Shown here one piece after another: positions 1 to 8,206 of a stretch of DNA of 64,000 nucleotides; positions within the stretch are counted from its first letter, which is position 1, and each line of letters opens with the position of its first letter. Source of the DNA: Bacillota bacterium (GTDB taxonomy: Bacteria > Bacillota > Clostridia > Oscillospirales > Ruminococcaceae); assembly GCA_023415575.1 (NCBI GenBank), contig JAEZKF010000020.1:1-64000 (forward strand), written 5' to 3'. Position numbers and translations under genes: made by a program. The notes under the pieces were generated by a model that saw only the letters and a program-made list of their open reading frames with translations, made no database searches and had not been told where the DNA came from.

Positions 1-140
1 GCTATGTTATGATGCCGAACGTAAACACTACGGAGGAGATGCTCGACCTTATGGCGGCCTCCAGCGCATACAATGCGAACATCACTGCCCTCAATGCCAT
101 CAAATCGATGGCGATGAGCGCTCTCAACATAGGCAGATAA
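1..140 (+). CDS. flgC: Flagellar basal-body rod protein FlgC (3' end only)
   Basis: The reading frame is already open at base 3 and ends with TAA at 138-140, giving about 45 C-terminal residues. They include MPNVNTTEEMLDLMAASSAY and end in MSALNIGR. This matches the conserved C-terminal helix of FlgC, one of the proximal rod proteins that join the MS-ring to the hook. fliE follows directly, which is the usual flgB-flgC-fliE order. The start, and presumably flgB, lie before the window. Confidence 0.93.
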   Translation, partial: YVMMPNVNTTEEMLDLMAASSAYNANITALNAIKSMAMSALNIGR

Positions 141-184
141 GGCGCTTATCAGAAAACATCACATAGGAAGGATTGGTTACAGAT

Positions 185-505
185 ATGTCCAACCAGTTTA
201 TCGTTCCGATTACACCCATAACTCCAATCAGCAGCATCTCCGGACTTAAGGGTACACAAGAGGTGTCCGCCCAGTCGGCGGGGCAGATGTCCTTTGCAAG
301 CATCTTAGAACAAGCAATCGACACTGTAAAGGAAACCAACGCCGCCGAGGTTCAGGATACCTATAACCTTATGTATGGCGACACCGATGCGCTTCATAAT
401 CTGCAAATCAATCAGGAAAAGGCGTATCTGGCCATACAGCTTTTGCAGTCTGTCAGAAACAAGGTGCTTGACAGCTATAAAGAGATTATGAATATGGGCA
501 TCTAA
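185..505 (+). CDS. fliE: Flagellar hook-basal body complex protein FliE
   Basis: A 106-residue rod/MS-ring junction protein, normal in length for FliE. The C-terminal half carries the family pattern (FASILEQAIDTVKETNAAEV, then LHNLQINQEKAYLAIQLLQS). An in-frame TTG at 173 is only one base from the AGGAAGG Shine-Dalgarno sequence at 165-171, so ATG 185 was chosen, although its 13-base spacing is long. FliE is exported by the flagellar type III system and connects the FliF ring to the rod. It sits between flgC and fliF as in other Firmicutes. Confidence 0.93.
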   Translation: MSNQFIVPITPITPISSISGLKGTQEVSAQSAGQMSFASILEQAIDTVKETNAAEVQDTYNLMYGDTDALHNLQINQEKAYLAIQLLQSVRNKVLDSYKEIMNMGI

Positions 506-535
506 CTTAAAAGGTTTTGTCCTTTTTGCGTTTTG

Positions 536-581
536 GATTGCCATTTGGCTTTATGGCAATCTGTTTATTATTAAGAAACAG
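536..581 (+). promoter_or_regulatory. Two tandem hairpins between fliE and fliF
   Basis: A perfect 9-bp inverted repeat, GATTGCCAT (536-544) and ATGGCAATC (553-561), has an 8-base loop. A second one follows at once, CTGTTT (561-566) and AAACAG (576-581). Neither is followed by a run of T, and the ribosome-binding GGGG of fliF starts a few bases later. An mRNA processing, stability or partial attenuation element is more likely than a full terminator. Confidence 0.5.
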
Positions 582-595
582 TTGGGGATTCTTAT

Positions 596-2191
596 ATGGA
601 CGAACAATTTAAGAAGATTCTGACCGCCGCTAAGGACTTTTGGAAAAAGCAAAGCAAGAAGCAAAGAATCGTATACTTCTCGGTACTTGGCGGTATTGTT
701 GTTTTTGCGGCAATCCTCGCGGTGGTGCTTAATATTGATTCGTATGTCGTGATTGCGCAAGGGCTTGATTCGGCGCAAAGCAGTGAGATGATTGCCCTTT
801 TGCAGGAAAACGGCGTTGACGTGCGTGTGGAGAGCGGCGGCGTAATCAAGGTTCCAAAGCAAGCTGAATCACAGGCGCTCATGAACCTTTCGATTGCCGG
901 CTATCCAAGCGGCACTGTCAGATACGATATCTTTAGCAGCAACATCGGTTTTACGAGTACCGAGTTTGAAAAGAACCAGTACCTGCGTTTTCAGACCGAG
1001 GCAAACATTGCGTCAGCCATCAAGACCATACCTCATGTAAAGGACGCCAGCGTGTCCATAGCCATGGCGGACAACAACCGGTACGTCCTGTCCAGCGAGA
1101 AGATTGAAACCAAGGCCTCTGCCAAGGTAGATATGTACTCGGGTTATGAGCTAACCTCCGCTCAGGTTAAGGGTATTGAATCGCTGATTGCCAACAGCGT
1201 GCCGGGTCTTAGCGTTGAGAATGTTTCGGTAGTCGACGGCAATGGCAAGCTGCTGAGCTCCGGGGATTCCGAGTTTGATGATTCATCTGAAAACAAGCTT
1301 CGCCTTTCCTATGAACGGCAGGTGGAGGAAAGCTTAAAGAACAAGGTTCTTGATATCCTTTCCGGCCCCTTCGGCGCAAATAACGTTTCAGTTGCCGTTA
1401 CGGTTGAGCTCGACTACGACAAGATGATTTCCGAAGAAATGAGCTATCTACCCTCGATCGACGACAAGGGCATGGTAAGCCATGAGGAGACGGCGGAATC
1501 AAACGAATCTCAAACCACCCAGGGCGGTGTAACTGGTGTCGAAACCAATGCTGAAGTGCCCACCTACCCTGATGTGGATGGCGGTAGCGGGTCTCAAAGC
1601 ACCAGCAATGTACGCAGTGTGGATTATCTCGTCAGCTACATAAAGACGCAGACCGAGAAGAATGGTGCGCAGCGCAAAGCGGTATCCATCTCGGTTATGC
1701 TCAACCGCGAAGTGATGACCGAAAGCGACAGAGAGAGCCTGACCAATGCGGTTGCTATGGCCGCTGGTGTAGACCCCTCTAACGTCAGCGTGCTGAATAT
1801 TAAGTTTGCTGAGCCGGAGGGTAGTATCATCACATCCGAGCTCAACACCAAGATGATTGCAATCGTAGGCGGTGCTGCACTCGCTCTGGTTTTGATTTTA
1901 ATCCTTGTTATCTCGCTTGTTGTTCGTTCCATCCGCCGCAAGAAGGAGAACGAAGCACTTGCAGCTGCTATGGCAGGCGGTGTAGGCGGGGATATTGCAC
2001 AGAACTTCGGCAATATCGCGCAGCCACCCAAGCCGCCGGTAGATGTTGGCGTTGCAAAGTTAGAGGTTGCAGAAACAAAGGAGCAGGCTCTCAAACGCGA
2101 GATACAGAACTTCTCAAAAGAAAATCCCGAGATTGCGGCGCAGCTGCTTAGAACATGGCTAAAGGGAGATGATGACGATGGCTACTACTAA
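596..2191 (+). CDS. fliF: Flagellar MS-ring protein FliF
   Basis: A 531-residue inner-membrane ring protein on which the rod, C-ring and export gate assemble. A first membrane helix lies at about residues 26-46 (YFSVLGGIVVFAAILAVVL) and a second at about 420-445. The periplasmic ring-building region lies between them and includes the conserved stretch KNQYLRFQTEANIASAIKTI. The C-terminal tail (ENPEIAAQLLRTWLKGDDDD) is the FliG-binding segment. The last bases overlap the start of fliG, which suggests translational coupling. The length is typical and no defect was seen. Confidence 0.97.
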   Translation: MDEQFKKILTAAKDFWKKQSKKQRIVYFSVLGGIVVFAAILAVVLNIDSYVVIAQGLDSAQSSEMIALLQENGVDVRVESGGVIKVPKQAESQALMNLSIAGYPSGTVRYDIFSSNIGFTSTEFEKNQYLRFQTEANIASAIKTIPHVKDASVSIAMADNNRYVLSSEKIETKASAKVDMYSGYELTSAQVKGIESLIANSVPGLSVENVSVVDGNGKLLSSGDSEFDDSSENKLRLSYERQVEESLKNKVLDILSGPFGANNVSVAVTVELDYDKMISEEMSYLPSIDDKGMVSHEETAESNESQTTQGGVTGVETNAEVPTYPDVDGGSGSQSTSNVRSVDYLVSYIKTQTEKNGAQRKAVSISVMLNREVMTESDRESLTNAVAMAAGVDPSNVSVLNIKFAEPEGSIITSELNTKMIAIVGGAALALVLILILVISLVVRSIRRKKENEALAAAMAGGVGGDIAQNFGNIAQPPKPPVDVGVAKLEVAETKEQALKREIQNFSKENPEIAAQLLRTWLKGDDDDGYY

Positions 2192-3191
2192 GAGTAGAAT
2201 ATCCCCGAAACAGAAGGCCGCAGCCGTCATTATATCCATGGGTGCCGATAACGCCTCTCAGGTTTACAAATACATGCATGAGGACGAAATCGAGGAACTG
2301 ACCTATGAAATCGCTCGGCTGTATCGGCTGGAAGCGGAGGAACTGGAACAGATTCTCAATGATTTTTACGGACTGTGTCTGACCCAGAAGGTCATTACCG
2401 AGGGCGGACTTGATTATGCAAGAAACGTACTAGAAAAGGCGTTTGGTGCGCAAACCGCCACCAACCTTCTTGAACGCGTTACTCGTTCTCTGCGGACTAA
2501 GGCGTTTGAATTTGTGCGCAAGGCAGACTATAAAAACCTGCTTGCCATTATTCAAAACGAGCACCCGCAGACCATAGCACTGATTCTTTCCTATGCGCGT
2601 TCTGATCAGGCCGCTACCATCATATCCGAGCTACCTAAGGAAAAGCGGATTGACGTTGTTGAGCGCATCGCACGAATGGATAGAACCTCTCCTGAGATTA
2701 TTAAGAACGTTGAACGCATCCTGGAGCGCAAGTTTGATTCCGTAGTATCGGTTGATTTCACCGAGATTGGCGGTGTCAAGTACATAGCTGACATCCTCAA
2801 TCAGGTAGACAGAGGAACAGAAAAGCATATCTTTGACGAGCTTACCCGCAAGGATCCCAAGCTTTCGGATGAAATCCGCAAGCGTATGTTTGTATTTGAA
2901 GACATCATCGGGCTTGATAACATCTCCATCCAGCGCTTCATCCGTGAGGTTGATTCGAAAGATATCGTTATTGCACTCAAGGGTGCAAACAACGATGTTG
3001 CTGAGGCCTTCTTTGCAAATATGTCTCAGAGAATGGCCGAAACCATCCGTTCGGATATGGAATACCTGCATAATGTAAGAATCCGTGACGTCGAAGAGGC
3101 GCAGCAGCGTATTGTTGCTGTTATCCGTAAGCTCGAAGAGGACGGTGAGCTTGTCATTTCCAAGGGCGGAAAGGATGATATCATTGCCTAG
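2178..3191 (+). CDS. fliG: Flagellar motor switch protein FliG
   Basis: A 337-residue rotor protein that links FliF to FliM and contacts MotA. The N-terminal domain begins SRISPKQKAAAVIISMG. The middle domain contains the EHPQTIALILSYA motif that binds FliM. The C-terminal domain carries the charged torque helix around RFIREVDSKDIVIALKGAN. Of three nearby ATGs (2169, 2172, 2178) the last is chosen because GGGAG at 2164-2168 then has a 9-base spacing. It overlaps the 3' end of fliF. Confidence 0.96.
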   Translation: MATTKSRISPKQKAAAVIISMGADNASQVYKYMHEDEIEELTYEIARLYRLEAEELEQILNDFYGLCLTQKVITEGGLDYARNVLEKAFGAQTATNLLERVTRSLRTKAFEFVRKADYKNLLAIIQNEHPQTIALILSYARSDQAATIISELPKEKRIDVVERIARMDRTSPEIIKNVERILERKFDSVVSVDFTEIGGVKYIADILNQVDRGTEKHIFDELTRKDPKLSDEIRKRMFVFEDIIGLDNISIQRFIREVDSKDIVIALKGANNDVAEAFFANMSQRMAETIRSDMEYLHNVRIRDVEEAQQRIVAVIRKLEEDGELVISKGGKDDIIA

Positions 3192-3966
3192 AATCTTCAA
3201 GGCGCTGGAAGCGAATCTCAAGGAGAGTATACTAATCCCTTCTGCACCGATACCCACTACAAGCAATATAACCTCTCCTGCGTCTGAAGAAGGAAGGCAA
3301 GCGGAGGATGCCTCTCCGTCTTCGCCTGCTAGTGTGAACCAAACTGTGCTGACCGAGGAGTTGCGCATGCAGGTTTTGCAGGCAGCGCAGCGGGAGGCAA
3401 ACCAGATTATTGCCGATGCATCCGCAAAGGCCCAAGCGATAGAGCAGCAAGCAATCGCAAAGGCACAAGAGGAAGCAAGGCAGATTAAGGAGCAGGCTTT
3501 TACACAGGGTTATGCCGAAGGCAAGGAGCAGGCGACCCGCCAGCTGCAGAAGGGACTGGATGACATCACCGCCCTGCTTGACCGCATCGACGATAATCAA
3601 CGCAAGATTATTGACGAGACCGAGGAGGGAATTCGCCTTCTTGTGGTCGATATCGTCCGCAAGATTATGGGGAAGGTCCTCAAAGAGGATGACAAAGCGT
3701 TGGTTTACATTGTGGAACGGGCGCTTGCAAGCTACAAGAACACCGATTGGGTGAAGATTACCGTCTCAGAGACGGATGCCCAAACCAGCTGTATCACCGA
3801 CAAGGCAATGCTTGCTAGTCTTCTTGACCTTTCCGGCAGTATAGAAGTGGAAGTGATACCGGATGGTGCATCTGGATTGTGTATCGTAGAAACACCCGAT
3901 GGTATCGCAGATGCCAGTGTGGAGACACAGCTGTGCAATCTAAAGTCGATATTGACAAAGGGTTAA
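3184..3966 (+). CDS. fliH: Flagellar assembly protein FliH
   Basis: About 260 residues. The middle is an alanine/glutamate/glutamine-rich coiled coil (AREEAN-like repeats around QAAQREANQIIADASAKAQA). The C-terminal domain is like that of FliH/YscL and the V-ATPase E subunit (LVVDIVRKIMGKVLKEDDKA). FliH dimerizes, binds the FliI ATPase and keeps it at the export gate. The start is uncertain. TTG 3184 (MPRIFKALEAN) has GGAAAGG nine bases upstream and gives a family-like N-terminus. ATG 3175 in the same frame is the alternative. Either way the gene overlaps the fliG stop. Confidence 0.88.
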   Translation: MPRIFKALEANLKESILIPSAPIPTTSNITSPASEEGRQAEDASPSSPASVNQTVLTEELRMQVLQAAQREANQIIADASAKAQAIEQQAIAKAQEEARQIKEQAFTQGYAEGKEQATRQLQKGLDDITALLDRIDDNQRKIIDETEEGIRLLVVDIVRKIMGKVLKEDDKALVYIVERALASYKNTDWVKITVSETDAQTSCITDKAMLASLLDLSGSIEVEVIPDGASGLCIVETPDGIADASVETQLCNLKSILTKG

Positions 3967-3982
3967 CCCTATTTATTTAAGG

Positions 3983-5299
3983 ATGTGTGAGCATTTGGTA
4001 TTGGAGGGCATCAAAAACAGTCTGCGACGAAAAAGCCTGATAACCTACTACGGTAAGGTGGATAAGATTGTCGGACTGATGATTGAGTCCACTGGGCCGC
4101 TCGCAAACATCGGTGATGTATGCAGAATATACGCGGGCCAAGGCAACCGTATCGTTCAAGCTGAGGTTGTGGGCTTTCGTGAAAGCCGTGTGCTGCTGAT
4201 GCCATATGACGACATTGACGGCATCGGCCCCGGCAGCATCGTAGAGTCCACCGGAGATAAGCTCAAGGTTAAGGTAAGCGAATCCTTAATCGGCCGCATC
4301 CTCGATGGAACAGGAACCCCCATTGATGACAAAGGCGAGGTAGAGGGCAACCTTTACTACGATGTAACCAACACCCCCTCAAACCCACTGGGAAGACCGA
4401 GGATTGATACCCGCATCAGCTTTGGTGTTAAGACAATCGACGGCCTTTTAACGGTCGGCAAAGGGCAGAGAATGGGTATCTTCTCTGGTAGTGGTGTTGG
4501 TAAGAGTACACTGCTCGGTATGATAGCGCGTAATGTCACCGCAGACGTCAATGTCATTGCGCTGGTGGGAGAGAGAGGCAGAGAGGTTAGGGACTTTATC
4601 GAGCGAGACCTCGGTGAAGACGGTATGGCGCGAAGCGTGCTCCTCGTAGCAACCTCAGACCAGCCCGCCATGCAGCGTTTAAAGTGCGCTTTAACCGCAA
4701 CGACCATCGCGGAGTACTTTAAGGACCAAGGGAAAAACGTACTTTTGATGATGGACTCCCTTACGAGATATGCGATGGCGCAGCGCGAGATCGGTCTTGC
4801 CACCGGTGAACCGCCGGTATCACGCGGCTACACACCGTCAGTATATTCGGTAATGCCCAAGCTCCTAGAGCGCACCGGCAACTTTGAAACCGGCTCCATC
4901 ACCGGCATATACACGGTTTTGGTTGAGGGTGACGATGTCAACGAGCCGATTTCTGATACCGTGCGCGGTATCATAGACGGGCATATCGTTCTGTCGCGTA
5001 AGATTGCAATGCGCAACCAGTACCCGGCCATCGATGTGCTGGCGAGCGTCAGCCGTCTGATGAACGAGATTGTGGATAAGGAACAGCTGGACCTTGCAAA
5101 CCGCATGCGCAGTGTTCTTTCGGTTTACTACTCAAACTATGACCTGATTACCATTGGCGCTTACAAGGCGGGTACCAATCCCGCGTTGGATGCCGCCATT
5201 GCAAAGATTGAAAAGGTCAACGATTTTCTTCGTCAGGATATCTACGAGGCGTTTAGCTACGAGAAAACCATTGAACTGATGAAGAATGCGCTGATGTAA
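3983..5299 (+). CDS. fliI: Flagellum-specific ATP synthase FliI
   Basis: A 438-residue F1-beta-like ATPase that energizes unloading of export substrates at the flagellar type III secretion gate. The Walker A loop GSGVGKST is at about residue 167. Walker B and nearby motifs include NVLLMMDSLTRYAMAQREI, followed by TGEPPVSRGYTPSVYS, which is typical of FliI/YscN. ATG 3983 directly follows AAGG. In-frame TTGs at 3995 and 4001 could be the true start. FliH precedes it and FliJ follows, so the ATPase complex is encoded as a unit. Confidence 0.96.
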   Translation: MCEHLVLEGIKNSLRRKSLITYYGKVDKIVGLMIESTGPLANIGDVCRIYAGQGNRIVQAEVVGFRESRVLLMPYDDIDGIGPGSIVESTGDKLKVKVSESLIGRILDGTGTPIDDKGEVEGNLYYDVTNTPSNPLGRPRIDTRISFGVKTIDGLLTVGKGQRMGIFSGSGVGKSTLLGMIARNVTADVNVIALVGERGREVRDFIERDLGEDGMARSVLLVATSDQPAMQRLKCALTATTIAEYFKDQGKNVLLMMDSLTRYAMAQREIGLATGEPPVSRGYTPSVYSVMPKLLERTGNFETGSITGIYTVLVEGDDVNEPISDTVRGIIDGHIVLSRKIAMRNQYPAIDVLASVSRLMNEIVDKEQLDLANRMRSVLSVYYSNYDLITIGAYKAGTNPALDAAIAKIEKVNDFLRQDIYEAFSYEKTIELMKNALM

Positions 5300-5317
5300 A
5301 GGAGCATTGTATAATCC

Positions 5318-5758
5318 ATGAAACGCTTTCAGTTTTCATTGGAAAAGATGCTTGATTACAAAAATCAGGTGTTAAGGGATGAGAAGAATAAGCTTGCCGA
5401 GTTAAGACAAAAACTTGACAGGTTAGTCGAGACACTCAACGTCCTGCGCGAAGAATATGCGCGCTGCAACCGCGAGCTGAATGAAAAGGTCCAGGAGGGC
5501 ATTACCCCTCAGGATGCTTTGCTGCGAAAGAACTACTTAAATACCCTGAATGACCGCATCAAGATGCAGATGCAGCAGGTGAAGCTGGCCGAGATAAGGG
5601 TGAATGATCAGGTAGCTGTGGTGGTCAAGGTCTCGCAGGACATCTCTACGCTCGAAAAGCTCAAAGAACGGCAGTACGAGGAGTACCTGCTTGAGGAGAG
5701 TAAAGAGGTTCAGCTCTTAATTGAGGAGTTTGTGGCCAACGCAAGCCTATCAAACTGA
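5318..5758 (+). CDS. fliJ: Flagellar export protein FliJ
   Basis: A 146-residue, almost entirely helical protein that starts MKRFQFSLEKMLDYKNQVLR, the typical N-terminus of FliJ in Firmicutes. FliJ is the central stalk of the FliI hexamer and helps couple export to the proton motive force. The sequence is rich in E, K, L and Q with heptad spacing over its whole length. It follows fliI after 18 bases, with AAAGGAG upstream. The call rests on size, position and coiled-coil character, since the family has little strict conservation. Confidence 0.9.
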   Translation: MKRFQFSLEKMLDYKNQVLRDEKNKLAELRQKLDRLVETLNVLREEYARCNRELNEKVQEGITPQDALLRKNYLNTLNDRIKMQMQQVKLAEIRVNDQVAVVVKVSQDISTLEKLKERQYEEYLLEESKEVQLLIEEFVANASLSN

Positions 5759-5887
5759 TTAAAGTAGTTCATTAGATTTCGTGAATTTATACAAAGGTGG
5801 CTTTCGGTTTTTGAGGCGGGGCGATAAAATACAAAGCAAAAACATGAAATAATCCAACAAAATAATGTGTATTTTTCCCTCAAAATT

Positions 5888-5896
5888 TGTTATAAT
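5888..5896 (+). promoter_or_regulatory. Extended -10 promoter before fliK
   Basis: TGTTATAAT at 5888-5896 is a perfect extended -10 element (TGn + TATAAT). No good -35 box lies 16-18 bases upstream, as expected for extended -10 promoters. It lies in the 174-base gap between fliJ and fliK and points into fliK, with GAAAGGAGGTGA just before the fliK start. It could add transcription inside the long flagellar operon. Confidence 0.6.
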
Positions 5897-5932
5897 ATAC
5901 AGGATAACAACGAAAGGAGGTGAAGAAGATAT

Positions 5933-7135
5933 ATGAACACGCAGGTTAACACCAACCTTGCCATCCAAGCAGTTAATGCAAAAACGCAGCCCGTTAAGAC
6001 GGAGGAGTCGAAGAGTGAGACCTCATTCTCGGCACAGCTTAAAAAGTGCATTGACGGCGCAAAGGGCTCGGAGAAGGTGGAAAAACGTAGCGGCTCTGAG
6101 ACCAAAGCTGATGTAAAGAAGTCCGCACAGCAGGAGGAAAAGCCGATACAGGAAGAGACCGAGAATGTCGAGCAAAAGACTGAAGCGGCAACTCAGATAC
6201 TCTCACTGTTTACGGCGATGATGGCAGTACCGATACCGGAAGTGCCCACTCAGGTGGACACAGGCCAAACGGCACAGCAAGCCATCACAGACGTTTTGAC
6301 AGCGGCCCCAACGCCTATGGACGCCATCCCCGTGCAACAGTCGGCCCCGCAGCAACCCGCTGAGACATTGCCGACGTTAAATCAGCCGACAGAGCAGGAC
6401 ACAGAGTTACCATCCTTCCAGACAAGCCTGACCGAGGCGACCGATACTGCTGCGCAAACGCAGGTTGTGGCCCCGACCACCGAAACACAGCCGCATGAGT
6501 CAGGCGAAAATCTGCTACAGAGCAAGCAGGACGGCGCAAATGCGAGTAACCGCCCGGCAGCCATTGAAGCAAAAGCGCCCGAGCAAAAGCAAGCAGAAGA
6601 GGTCAAGACTCAACCTGATATCGGACAACTCAGTGCATTTGCTGAACGGCTTGACGAGGCAGGACTGACATTCCAGAAGGTGACTGCAAGCGAGCATGTT
6701 GAAACACCGCAGGCCAATCAGGTTGCCACCGCCGTTTTAGACGCCTACAAGAACGGGAAAACGGAGTTTACCATGAAGCTGGAGCCGGAGATGCTTGGAG
6801 AACTGACCGTTAAGCTTGTATTTGAGCAGGGTAAGCTCACCCTCAACATTTTGACATCAAACGACCAGGCGACCAAGGTCATCAACGCGCAGATGGAGCA
6901 GCTTCGGGTGGCACTCAAGGAAAGCAATATCCAGATGGAAACCTGTACGGTAGAAAACCAATCGTTTAACAACCTTGCGTTCGACGGTGAGTTTTCTATG
7001 CAGAACGGGCGCCAGCAACACAGACCGGAACGCTCGGGGCGGTTTGTTATCAACAGGCTTCCCGACATCGCGGACAATACCTTGTCCCCAATGAATGTCC
7101 TGCAGGCAACCTCAATTCTCAACTGTTATGTATAA
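5933..7135 (+). CDS. fliK: Flagellar hook-length control protein FliK
   Basis: A 400-residue secreted molecular ruler that sets hook length and switches export from hook to filament substrates. The N-terminal ~270 residues are low-complexity and rich in Q, T, E, P and A, as usual for FliK. The C-terminal Flg_hook domain at about residues 275-345 is clear: EFTMKLEPEMLGELTVKLVF, then KLTLNILTSNDQATKVI and a helix around QLRVALKESNIQM. It is preceded by a very strong ribosome-binding site and followed by flgD, its usual neighbour. Confidence 0.95.
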   Translation: MNTQVNTNLAIQAVNAKTQPVKTEESKSETSFSAQLKKCIDGAKGSEKVEKRSGSETKADVKKSAQQEEKPIQEETENVEQKTEAATQILSLFTAMMAVPIPEVPTQVDTGQTAQQAITDVLTAAPTPMDAIPVQQSAPQQPAETLPTLNQPTEQDTELPSFQTSLTEATDTAAQTQVVAPTTETQPHESGENLLQSKQDGANASNRPAAIEAKAPEQKQAEEVKTQPDIGQLSAFAERLDEAGLTFQKVTASEHVETPQANQVATAVLDAYKNGKTEFTMKLEPEMLGELTVKLVFEQGKLTLNILTSNDQATKVINAQMEQLRVALKESNIQMETCTVENQSFNNLAFDGEFSMQNGRQQHRPERSGRFVINRLPDIADNTLSPMNVLQATSILNCYV

Positions 7136-7158
7136 GTCTTTTAGAAAGGAGGTAGGTT

Positions 7159-7695
7159 ATGAGCAGTATTTCAGGTTATAACTCTCAATACAGATCGGTA
7201 AATAACAAAAAGGTCTATACCACCGAAAGCGGGCATGAGTATTGGCTTACCACCGAGGATAATTCGGGTCTTAATATCTCGGATTTCTTCTCGCTGATTG
7301 CCGCCCAGCTTTCCAATCAGGACTTTATGAACCCTACCGACAACACCGAGTTTCTTGCGCAGCTTGCCCAGTTCACGGCCTTGCAGATGCAAGAGAACAT
7401 TCTGTACGCTGCCAACGCTTCGTTTGCCTCCTCACTCATCGGAAAAACGGTGATTGCCGCGAAGCTAGATTCCACGGGTAAGGTGGTGCAGACAACCGGT
7501 GTTGTAGAGCGAATTGCTTTCTCTTCCGGAGGCTATGAGTTCTACGTAAACGGACAGGCATTTTCACTCGAAAACCTGATGGAAATCAAGGCTGCTCAGT
7601 CCTCATCCGAGACGAATGGAGAGAACAATAACTCCGGCGATTCCGATACTAATCCGCCCTCCGGTGAGGAAGAAGTAGAAGAAGTTGACTCATAG
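7159..7695 (+). CDS. flgD: Flagellar hook-capping scaffold protein FlgD
   Basis: A 178-residue protein with the conserved FlgD N-terminal region (ISDFFSLIAAQLSNQDFMNP, then DNTEFLAQLAQFTALQMQEN). It caps the growing hook and is discarded when the hook is complete. A short beta-rich part follows (about residues 95-140), then an acidic tail ending GEEEVEEVDS. It is shorter than enterobacterial FlgD, which has extra fibronectin-like domains. This short form is common in Firmicutes. AAAGGAGGTAGG precedes the ATG. Confidence 0.94.
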   Translation: MSSISGYNSQYRSVNNKKVYTTESGHEYWLTTEDNSGLNISDFFSLIAAQLSNQDFMNPTDNTEFLAQLAQFTALQMQENILYAANASFASSLIGKTVIAAKLDSTGKVVQTTGVVERIAFSSGGYEFYVNGQAFSLENLMEIKAAQSSSETNGENNNSGDSDTNPPSGEEEVEEVDS

Positions 7696-7730
7696 CAAGG
7701 AAGATATCCATCCAGGGAGGGAAACAGTCC

Positions 7731-8129
7731 ATGGCAGACGGTACAATTTTTAACCGACCGATTTCGGTCACCACGGGTATCACGCTGCCGCAGCACAATA
7801 CCGCCGTAAAACAACCGTCCGGCGAGCAAACTTCCTCTTTTGCTGAAATTCTTAAAAACCAGCAGCGCCAAACGGCACAAATCAGTTTCTCCAAGCACGC
7901 GCAGAACCGCATAATCGACCGCGGCATAGAGCTTGGCGACGCAAAGCTGGAACGCCTAAGCAAAGGGATGCGGCTTGCAGAGGAAAAGGGCCTTGATGAT
8001 ACACTGATTTTGATTGATAAAACTGCATTCATCGTCAGTGTAAAGAACGGCACGGTGGTAACCACACTAGGCGGCGACGACCTTAACGGAAGCGTATTCA
8101 CAAATATTGATGGAACCGTAATCATTTAA
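7731..8129 (+). CDS. Flagellar operon protein, TIGR02530 family
   Basis: A 132-residue protein. The segment ISFSKHAQNRIIDRGIELGD, followed by LERLSKGMRLAEEKG and the beta-rich DTLILIDKTAFIVSVKNGTVV, is the signature of the small protein often found between flgD and flgE in Firmicutes. Its role is not established; the position suggests hook assembly. The N-terminal ~45 residues look disordered. GGGAGGG precedes ATG 7731. Confidence 0.85.
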   Translation: MADGTIFNRPISVTTGITLPQHNTAVKQPSGEQTSSFAEILKNQQRQTAQISFSKHAQNRIIDRGIELGDAKLERLSKGMRLAEEKGLDDTLILIDKTAFIVSVKNGTVVTTLGGDDLNGSVFTNIDGTVII

Positions 8130-8151
8130 CCGGACCTTTATGGAGGTTAAT

Positions 8152-8179
8152 CCAGTTTCTGACTGACTGAGGAAACTGG
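8152..8179 (+). promoter_or_regulatory. Hairpin in the leader of flgE
   Basis: A perfect 8-bp inverted repeat, CCAGTTTC (8152-8159) and GAAACTGG (8172-8179), has a 12-base loop built from TGAC repeats. It is followed by the AAAGGAG ribosome-binding site of flgE and has no T-run. It may affect flgE mRNA stability or translation. A second hairpin lies after flgE. Confidence 0.5.
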
Positions 8180-8206
8180 CGGTTCCCGTAAAGGAGAATT
8201 GATTCA

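Noticed and set aside
2631..3368. A 245-codon open frame antisense to fliG and fliH
   Set aside because: Its sequence mirrors fliG codons and no motif or start signal supports it.
5819..5826. GGCGATAA before fliK as a sigma-28 -10 box
   Set aside because: No TAAA-type -35 element lies 14-16 bases upstream; the extended -10 at 5888-5896 is stronger.
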